Part shown: piece by piece, positions 57,618 through 64,000 of the stretch | Position numbering within the stretch: position 1 is the first letter of the stretch | Layout: each line of letters begins with the position of its first letter | Assembly: GCA_963809245.1 (NCBI GenBank) | Contig: CAWEIU010000009.1 | Location: 682,001-746,000 of the forward strand | Length of the DNA: 64,000 nt | Direction: 5' to 3' | From: Roseiarcus sp963809245 | GTDB taxonomy: Bacteria; Pseudomonadota; Alphaproteobacteria; Rhizobiales; Beijerinckiaceae | Notes under the pieces: model-generated | What the model saw: only the letters and a program-made list of their open reading frames with translations | What the model was told of the DNA's origin: nothing | The model's database searches: none | Made by a program: the position numbers and the translations under genes

Positions 57618-60600
57618 TCATTCGCCGACGAGCGTCGCGCGGGCGCGCTGCCACCAGCCGCTGCGACGCGGACGAGGCGGCTCGTCGACCGCGGGCGCCG
57701 GCTCCGGCGCCTCTGCCGGCGCCGGCTCGGCGGGCGAGGGTTCGTGAGCGGCGGCAGGCGTCTCGCTCGCTTCCGCGCGCGTAGGCTCAGGCTCCGGCGC
57801 AGCCGCCGCCTCGGGCGCATAAACCGGCGCGCCCTCGGAAGGCGATCCCGCGGCGACTGGCTCGGCGCCGGGCGCTTCGAAGGCCTCGCTTGATGCAGCC
57901 TCTGAAGTCTCGGGATGGGGGGCGCTCGGCGTCATTTCGTCGCCGAACAGGCTGGGCTCATTCGCTTCGCCGCTCTCGGCTCCGGCTTCTCCGGTCGTCG
58001 GCGCAACGCGCTCGCGGTCGCGGCGCCCGCGACGCGAACGGCGCCGGCGGCTGCTGGGGCCGCGCGCTTCTTCGTCTTCGGTCTCGCTCTCGGCGCGCTG
58101 CGGCTCGGCGCCGGCGAAGTCGCCGCCAATCTCGGCGACGACGGCCAGGCCGTCGTCAGTCGGCTGCGGCGCATCCGCCGCGATGCTCTCGCCCGGGGCG
58201 CGTTCGCCGTTGCGCCGGCGACGGCGACGGCGACGGCGGCGGCCGGCCTCGCTCTCGGCGGCGCCGCCTGCTTCGGGGTCACGAGAGGAATCGGAGGCTT
58301 CGAGTTCGTCCTCGGCTTCGGCCTCGCCGTTTTCGGCCTCGACCTCGTTGTCCTCCTCGATCACGAAGTCGTCGGCGTCGGAGGGCGATACGCCGTAGCC
58401 GGCGGGACGCGTCTCGGGTTCACGGCTGTCTTCCCTGACGCCCGAAGCGGGCTCGCCGCGCTCGAGCGCGTGATAGTTCGAGCCGGTCAGCGTATCGTCG
58501 GCCTCGACGACGATCGCGACGCCGAAACGGCGCTCGAGATCGCGCAAATGGGCCCGCTTCTGATTGAGGATGTAGAGCGCGACCGCCGTGCGCGCGCGCA
58601 CGGTCATGTCGTGCGCCGCGCTCTTGATCAGCGCGTCTTCGAGAACGCGCAGCACATGCAGCGCGACCGAAGCGGTCGAGCGAACGACGCCGGCGCCCGT
58701 GCAGTGCGGGCAGATGACTGTTGATCCCTCGAGAACGCCGGTGCGGATGCGCTGGCGCGACATTTCGAGCAGGCCGAAATGCGAGATCCGACCGACCTGG
58801 ATGCGCGCGCGATCGTTCTTGAGCGCGTCCTTCATGCGCCGCTCGACCGCGCGGTTGTTTCGTCCTTCCTCCATGTCGATGAAGTCGACGACGATCAGGC
58901 CGGCGAGGTCGCGCAATCGGAGCTGACGGGCGATTTCGTCCGCCGCTTCGAGATTGGTGCGCACCGCCGTGTCTTCGATGTTGTGCTCGCGCGTCGAGCG
59001 GCCCGAATTGACGTCGATGGCGACCAGCGCCTCGGTCTGGTTGATGACGATATAGCCGCCCGACTTCAGGGTGACCTGATTGGAGAACATCGCGTCGAGC
59101 TGCGCCTCGACGCCCGCCTTGGCGAACACGGGCTGCGTCTCGCGGTAGGGAACTACGCTCCTCGCGTGGCTCGGCATCAGGAGGCGCATGAACTCCTTGG
59201 CTTCCCGGAACCCCGCATCGCCAGCGACGACGATCTCGTCGACTTCCTTGCTGTAGAGGTCGCGAATGGCGCGCTTGATGAGCGAGCCTTCCTCATAGAC
59301 CAGCATCGGCGCGCTCGAGGCGAGCGTCATCTCGCGCACGGTCTCCCACATGCGCAGCAGATATTCGAAGTCGCGCTTGACCTCGGCCTTGGTGCGCGCG
59401 GCGCCCGCGGTGCGCAGGATGACGCCCATGCCCTCGGGAACCTCGAGTTCCTCGGCGATCGACTTCAGGCGGCTGCGGTCCTGGCTGTTGGTGATCTTGC
59501 GGGAGATGCCGCCGCCGCGCGCCGTGTTCGGCATCAGCACCGAGTAGCGACCCGCAAGCGAGAGATAGGTCGTGAGCGCCGCGCCCTTGTTGCCGCGTTC
59601 CTCTTTGACCACCTGCACCAGCAGAACCTGGCGCCGCTTGATCACCTCTTGAATCTTATACTGCCGGCGCAGGCGGGGCGGCCGGCGCGGCGTCTCGTCC
59701 ATCGCGTCGCCGCCGATGTGCTCGACCGGCTCGCCTTCGTCGTCGCTGGAGCGCGGGCGCGGCGCGCGCATCTCGGTCTCATCCGAGCCGCCGCCGAGCG
59801 TCGTCACCTCCGGCTCGTCGTCCTCTTCGGCGTGGCGCTCGTCTTCGACGCGGCTTTCGGCTTCCCCGTCTTCGGCATGGATTTCAGCGTCGGGGCCGCT
59901 CTCGATCTCGGCGTGGCTTTCGCTTTCGGCGTGGCCGTCGCCGACGGCCTCATCCTCCTCGTCGGCGCTCGCCATCGGCTGCTCGGCCGGCGCTTCGTCA
60001 GCGGCTTCGGGCTCGGCCAGCGACGGGTGTGCCGGCGCCGGTTCCGGAGTCGCTTCGGGCGGTTCGGTCGGGGCGAGGAACTGCTGGCTATCTTCGTGGC
60101 TCTCGTCGCGGGTTTCGTGAGCGGCTGCCCGCTCGGCGAGTTCCGCCGGATCGTCGGCCTCGGGCGAAACGGAGCCGAGCCGCGGTCCTTCGGCGCTCTC
60201 GAGCGGGCTTTCGGTCCCTTCGGCGTCGACCGGCGCGACCTCGGAGACGCGCTCGCCTTCGCTGGCGCGCATCCCGGCCTCGGGCGTACGCGGCCGGCGG
60301 TGGCGGCGGCTGCGGCGCTCGCCGTTGGGCTCGTCCTCGTCCTCACGGTGCGAACGCGCCTCCTCATCGAGAAGGGCCTGCCGGTCGGCGACCGGGATCT
60401 GGTAATAGTCGGGGTGAATTTCAGAGAAGGCGAGGAAGCCGTGGCGGTTTCCGCCGTAGTCGACGAAGGCGGCCTGCAGCGACGGTTCGACGCGCGTGAC
60501 TTTGGCCAGATAAATGTTGCCGCGCAGCGGCTTCTTGCTTGCAGATTCGAAGTCGAACTCTTCGACCCGGTTACCTCGGAGCACGACCACCCGGGTTTCT

Positions 60601-60638
60601 TCCGGGTGGGAAGCGTCGATAATCATCTTGTTGGACAT
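57618..60638 (-). CDS. rne: Ribonuclease E/G family endoribonuclease (RNase E)
   Basis: About 1006 residues. The N-terminal S1 region (GNIYLAKVTRVEPSLQAAFVDYGGNRHGFL) is interrupted by a ~200-residue acidic, low-complexity insert (roughly residues 100-320) before QVVKEERGNKGAALTTYLS, as in other alphaproteobacterial RNase E. The catalytic Asp pair is in ALVAIDVNSGRST and IVVDFIDMEE, and the Zn-link in CPHCTGAG. The last ~250 residues are Pro/Ala/Glu-rich and disordered, the likely scaffold for the degradosome. The ATG at 60638 begins at MSNKMIIDASHPEETRVV; the upstream ATG would add a basic lead. It processes rRNA/mRNA. Confidence 0.93.
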   Translation of the reverse strand: MSNKMIIDASHPEETRVVVLRGNRVEEFDFESASKKPLRGNIYLAKVTRVEPSLQAAFVDYGGNRHGFLAFSEIHPDYYQIPVADRQALLDEEARSHREDEDEPNGERRSRRHRRPRTPEAGMRASEGERVSEVAPVDAEGTESPLESAEGPRLGSVSPEADDPAELAERAAAHETRDESHEDSQQFLAPTEPPEATPEPAPAHPSLAEPEAADEAPAEQPMASADEEDEAVGDGHAESESHAEIESGPDAEIHAEDGEAESRVEDERHAEEDDEPEVTTLGGGSDETEMRAPRPRSSDDEGEPVEHIGGDAMDETPRRPPRLRRQYKIQEVIKRRQVLLVQVVKEERGNKGAALTTYLSLAGRYSVLMPNTARGGGISRKITNSQDRSRLKSIAEELEVPEGMGVILRTAGAARTKAEVKRDFEYLLRMWETVREMTLASSAPMLVYEEGSLIKRAIRDLYSKEVDEIVVAGDAGFREAKEFMRLLMPSHARSVVPYRETQPVFAKAGVEAQLDAMFSNQVTLKSGGYIVINQTEALVAIDVNSGRSTREHNIEDTAVRTNLEAADEIARQLRLRDLAGLIVVDFIDMEEGRNNRAVERRMKDALKNDRARIQVGRISHFGLLEMSRQRIRTGVLEGSTVICPHCTGAGVVRSTASVALHVLRVLEDALIKSAAHDMTVRARTAVALYILNQKRAHLRDLERRFGVAIVVEADDTLTGSNYHALERGEPASGVREDSREPETRPAGYGVSPSDADDFVIEEDNEVEAENGEAEAEDELEASDSSRDPEAGGAAESEAGRRRRRRRRRRNGERAPGESIAADAPQPTDDGLAVVAEIGGDFAGAEPQRAESETEDEEARGPSSRRRRSRRGRRDRERVAPTTGEAGAESGEANEPSLFGDEMTPSAPHPETSEAASSEAFEAPGAEPVAAGSPSEGAPVYAPEAAAAPEPEPTRAEASETPAAAHEPSPAEPAPAEAPEPAPAVDEPPRPRRSGWWQRARATLVGE

Positions 60639-61511
60639 GTTGAACTCTCTTCGGGCGCGCTCGCGCGGGCCCATGCGCCCTCTCGGGGCGATCAAGGGGC
60701 GTGCGCTGCGCGCCTGCGTTGTGGATTGTGAAACGGGAACGCCAAACAGGCCGAGACTCCGACCCGCGCCGTTCGCAAGGCATGGGGAACGCCCCGAGAC
60801 GAAAATCCGCCCGCGTCATACGAAACGCAGCGAAGCGGATTTTCTCTGGCGATCCTAGCATCGCGACCCTGAAACTCGGCGCAGCATTGCCTCGTCGCCA
60901 TTCGAGGGGCGCTCGGATGAACGCCAAAAGTTTCGCTCTCCGGCGTCAAACGCCGGCCGCGCTCTCTGGACTGATGTCCAGCGACGCGCATTCCCTCGTT
61001 ACGACCGCAAACGCCTTGCGTGGAGGTTCTCTCGGGCGCAAGGAAGGCGGCGGACCGGCGGGCGTGCACCCGCGCGTCGGACCTTTCGCTTTGCGCCGCT
61101 CCCCTCGCGTCAGCCAAATCAAGCCAAGGCGGGAGAGGCGATGCCGCGCAACAAGCCCGAATGCGACGATTCCTACATAGGCGCCGCTGCGAGGGTTGGC
61201 AAGCGATTTCCCATCGCGCGCGGTTGAACCCCCGCTTGCGGCTGCTGCGTTCGAGCAGCCGAAAGGCGCGCCGGCCGGCCAGAAGGCGGCCTTTACCAGA
61301 TGTTTACGATGCGCCCGCTCTTTCGGGCGCCGCGGCCCGTAGGCGCCGGCCTCGGCGACCCCGCGCAGCCGCGACCATTCCGTGTGGCCGGGAGGACACG
61401 CACGGAAAGGCTTTCGCCGGGACGGCGTTAGCAATCGTTAACCTCGCACGCCCTATGCGTTAGAAGTGGGGCGTGCGTGGGTCGGAGCAGCGGCCAATGT
61501 GGGGACCCAAA
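60639..61511. other. Long divergent intergenic region between rne and the amidase gene
   Basis: About 870 bp without a supportable gene. It must hold the promoters of rne (minus) and the amidase gene (plus). RNase E genes usually have a long structured 5' leader used for self-regulation, which fits the minus-strand part. One clear hairpin is GGCTGCT/AGCAGCC (61240-61260), followed by GC palindromes to ~61290. Short frames here are not convincing as proteins. Confidence 0.6.
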
Positions 61512-62870
61512 ATGGCTCGTGCGGCGGCGACGGTCGGGATGAGGCGCCGACTTGCCTGGGGCGCGATGCTCGTCTGGCTGACGCCCGCCTGCGTGCTGGC
61601 GGACGACGCCGCCCCGCCGGTCGCTGTCGCCGCGCGCGCCGTCGAGAACGGCGATTCGGCGAAGCTGACCTTCGATCTCTCCGCGCCCGTCAACGCCGCG
61701 GCCCACCCGATGGTCGATCCCGACCGGATCGTCGTCGACCTCGGCGAAGTGAATTTCCAGGTCGACCCGAGCGTCGGCCGCGCCCCTGCGAAACGGGACG
61801 CCATCATCAAGGCGTTCCGCTTCGGCCTGTTCGAGCCGGGCAAATCGCGCGTCGTCATCGACCTCGGGCGACCGGCCTGCGTCGGCAAGGTCGAGACGAC
61901 GCCGATTGCGAAGGGCGCGGCTGCCTCGCGCCTGTCGATCGAATTGAAGCGTTGCGACCCGTCCGCTTTCGCCGCGGCGGCGCGTCAGGTCGCCGACGGC
62001 GCCGCGAGCGCGCCCGGCGCTCCTGCGCCCACGGCCGCCGACGCCGACGCCGATCCGAACTCGGGGCCGCCCGTGATCGTGCTTGATCCCGGCCACGGCG
62101 GCGTCGATGGGGGGGCCTATGGCGGCGGGGTGATGGAAAAGACGATCGTCTTCGAATACGCGCTCGAACTGAAGCGCCGGCTCGAGGCGCTGAACCGCTT
62201 CAAGGTGGTCCTCACCCGCAACGGCGACCAATATGTTTCGCTGGAGGATCGCGTCCGCATCGGACGGGAGGCGAACGCGTCGCTGTTCGTTTCGATTCAC
62301 GCGGACGCTGTGAGCGAGGGCGGGGCGGACGTCTCCGGCGCGACGGTTTACACCTGTTCGGAGCGCGCTTCGGACGCCGAGGCGGCGCGAATCGCAGAGC
62401 ATGAAAACGCCGCCGACAAGGCGGCGGGGGCCGATCGCACGGTTGAGGCGCCGCAGGTCGCCGACATTCTGTTCGACCTCAAGCGGCGGGAGACGCGCAC
62501 CTACGCGCATATCTTCTCGCGCGGCGTCGTGCAGCAATTGCAGGGCGCGACGCGGCTCAACCACAATCCCGAGCGTTCCGCCGGCTTCGTCGTCCTCAAG
62601 GCGCCGGATTTCCCATCCGTGCTGGTGGAACTCGGCTATCTCTCCAATCCCCAGGACGTCCGCTCCTTGACCTCGCCGGAGTGGCGCGCCAAGACGGCGG
62701 CCGCGATGGCGAGCGCAATCGACCATTTCTTCGCGCGCGCCGGCGCCACAGGCGAGGGCGTCTCCAAGGCGGGCGACGCGGTCGCCGACACGGAAAAGAC
62801 GCCGGCGGCGGACGCGGCCGCGGCCAAGAATTCGGCGGCCAAGCTCGGCGCCGACCAGAAGGGCCACTGA
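61512..62870 (+). CDS. amiC: N-acetylmuramoyl-L-alanine amidase (AmiC type, AMIN + Amidase_3)
   Basis: About 452 residues. A signal peptide ends near CVLADDA. An AMIN domain (residues ~40-140, KLTFDLSAPVNAAAHPMVDPDRIVVDL) targets peptidoglycan, and the Amidase_3 domain has zinc ligands in VIVLDPGHGGVDGGAYGG (His), GVMEKTIVFEYAL (Glu), FVSIHADAV (His), and the catalytic Glu in VLVELGYLSNPQD. It cleaves the amide bond between MurNAc and L-alanine during cell separation. ATGs at 61497 and 61512 both have usable ribosome sites; a GTG at 61473 is less likely. It precedes the PBP1a gene. Confidence 0.9.
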   Translation: MARAAATVGMRRRLAWGAMLVWLTPACVLADDAAPPVAVAARAVENGDSAKLTFDLSAPVNAAAHPMVDPDRIVVDLGEVNFQVDPSVGRAPAKRDAIIKAFRFGLFEPGKSRVVIDLGRPACVGKVETTPIAKGAAASRLSIELKRCDPSAFAAAARQVADGAASAPGAPAPTAADADADPNSGPPVIVLDPGHGGVDGGAYGGGVMEKTIVFEYALELKRRLEALNRFKVVLTRNGDQYVSLEDRVRIGREANASLFVSIHADAVSEGGADVSGATVYTCSERASDAEAARIAEHENAADKAAGADRTVEAPQVADILFDLKRRETRTYAHIFSRGVVQQLQGATRLNHNPERSAGFVVLKAPDFPSVLVELGYLSNPQDVRSLTSPEWRAKTAAAMASAIDHFFARAGATGEGVSKAGDAVADTEKTPAADAAAAKNSAAKLGADQKGH

Positions 62871-63049
62871 CCGAGGCCTCCGGGGAATCCTTAGTTTCGC
62901 CGCAGTCCCCGTCGACATGGTGACGGGGGCGTGAATATCAAAGCGCGTTTCCTGACAACGCGTGCGCTTTCGTTTAAGGAGCGTGCGTCCATAGCTGGGG
63001 GCGGTCCATCCGGGTCGTCGTCGAGCCTGACAGGGTCCTGGATCGAAGC

Positions 63050-64000
63050 ATGCGCGGCATCGCCCGTCTCCTCGGTTTTCTCTTTGCGACGGGCGCAATC
63101 GTGTTCGTCGTCGGCGCCGCGGTCGTTGCCGCCGTCATTTGGAAATTCGAGCAGGATCTGCCCGATTACACACAGTTGAAGAACTACGAGCCGCCGGTGA
63201 TGACCCGCGTCCATGCGGCGGACGGAAGTCTGCTGGCCGAATATGCGCGCGAGCGGCGCCTTTATCTGCCCTCCGCGGCGATCCCGCCGCTGGTGAAAGA
63301 GGCCTTCATCGCCGCCGAGGACAAGAACTTCTACACCCACGGCGGCTTCGACCCCGAAGGCATTTTGCGCGCCGGCCTCGTGTTCATTCAGGGCCAGCGG
63401 CACATGCAGGGCGCTTCGACCATCACCCAGCAGGTCGCCAAGAACTTCCTCTTGACCGCCGACCGCACCGTCGAGCGCAAAATCCGCGAAATCCTGCTGA
63501 GCGTGCGCATCGAGTTCGGCCTACTCGAAGGACAAGATCCTCGAGCTCTATCTGAACGAGATCTATCTCGGCATGGGCAATTACGGCGTGGCCGCCGCCG
63601 CGCTCGGCTATTTCGACAAGTCGGTGCATGAGCTCTCGATCGCCGAGGTCGCCTACCTCGCGGCGCTGCCCAAGGAACCGAGCGCACTCAATCCGTACAA
63701 AAACCACGATCGCGCGATCGAGCGGCGCAATTACGTGATCGGCCGCATGGCGGAGGACGGCTACATCACCCAGGAGCAGGCGAAGGAGGCGCGCGCCGAG
63801 CCGCTGACGATCACGCCGCGCGTGCTGACGACCAATTCGATCGCCGCCGGCTTCTTCGCCGAGGAAGTGCGCCGCGAGCTCTCTGAGCGCTACGGCGAGA
63901 AGAAGCTCTACGAGGGCGGCCTCTCGGTGCGCACGACCCTCGATCCGAAACTGCAGCTGATGGCGCGCAAGGCGCTGGTCGACGGGCTGGTGCGCTACGA
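63050..64000 (+). CDS. mrcA: Penicillin-binding protein 1A (class A), 3' end beyond window, with apparent frameshift
   Basis: The reading begins MRGIARLLGFLFATG with one membrane helix, then the GT51 transglycosylase domain: AFIAAEDKNFYTHGGFDPEG (catalytic Glu), GASTITQQVAKNFLLTADRT and RKIREILLSVRIE. After Glu the frame is lost at about 63515-63521. The family sequence YSKDKILELYLNEIYLGMG continues at 63522 in the next frame and stays open to the window edge through EGGLSVRTTLDPKLQLMARK. One extra base, GAGTTCGGCC in place of GAGTCGGCC, explains this. PBP1A-type transglycosylase/transpeptidase activity is usually needed, so a sequencing error is more likely than a pseudogene. Confidence 0.85.

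Noticed and set aside
58779..60731. A 650-residue open frame antisense to rne
   Set aside because: It mirrors the GC-skewed codons of rne; the translation has no recognisable domain and rne is certain on the other strand.
1..64000. Possible tRNA, rRNA, CRISPR or prophage genes
   Set aside because: No TpsiC-arm-like sequences with cloverleaf potential outside genes, no regularly spaced short repeats and no phage structural genes were seen; a tRNAscan-type search would settle tRNAs.

Overview
The window is GC-rich, densely packed DNA from an alphaproteobacterium, most likely of the order Hyphomicrobiales (Rhizobiales). This rests on very high GC at third codon positions, many ATGA/GTGA start-stop overlaps, a rhizobial-type erythritol locus, a PuuD-type membrane urate hydroxylase, an RNase E with a long acidic insert in its S1 domain, and GANTC-type sequence contexts. 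Family-level placement (for example Beijerinckiaceae-like) is only a guess. I found no rRNA, tRNA, CRISPR array or prophage.

Layout. (1) 1-499: 3' end of an RND efflux pump. (2) 528-10890, minus strand: one ten-gene operon holding a maleylacetate reductase, an amidohydrolase, a 3-hydroxyisobutyrate-dehydrogenase-like enzyme, a hydroxyquinol-type intradiol dioxygenase, a FAD-linked oxidase, a complete ribose-type ABC importer and a YCII protein. It is divergent from a regulator at 11011 that joins a winged helix-turn-helix to an ABC solute-binding-protein domain. An aldehyde dehydrogenase and an SDR follow. (3) 15074-16782: a candidate small-RNA locus, a four-repeat membrane protein and a small unknown gene. 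(4) 16940-34612: a large tetritol (erythritol-type) catabolic region with two FGGY kinases, two GlpD-like dehydrogenases, a dedicated ABC importer, the EryD-type SorC regulator, RpiB-like, EryC-like and TpiA-like isomerases and a dihydroxyacetone-kinase-family enzyme. Three promoters here share a conserved upstream element. (5) 34613-37215: degraded DNA with a transposase remnant, an MFS transporter and an orphan FixK/FNR-like box. (6) 37216-44509: a methyltransferase, polyphosphate kinase 2, purine breakdown genes (LysR, PuuD, allantoate-amidohydrolase type), a DUF488 protein and a truncated haemoglobin. (7) 44522-57580: surface-polysaccharide genes, including a CDP-glucose route (rfbF-rfbG-methyltransferase-rfbC), an acyltransferase and glycosyltransferases. 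They are interrupted at 52693-54652 by three AT-richer genes for secreted proteins of unknown function. (8) 57618-64000: housekeeping genes rne, an N-acetylmuramoyl-L-alanine amidase and mrcA (PBP1a).

How the genes fit together. Region 4 can be read as one regulon. The importer brings in the polyol, a kinase and a FAD dehydrogenase make a tetrulose phosphate, and the EryC/TpiA/RpiB-like isomerases convert it to erythrose 4-phosphate. The DhaK-family kinase would add a route for free erythrulose. Region 2 is a separate import-and-ring-cleavage module whose substrate cannot be named from sequence.

Two conserved genes (rfbF and mrcA) each carry an apparent one-base insertion. Both sit in the same context, GAGTTC, where GAGTC would restore the frame. 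This suggests a systematic sequencing error at GANTC sites rather than real gene decay. A dispersed inverted repeat of about 90 bp occurs four times between genes.
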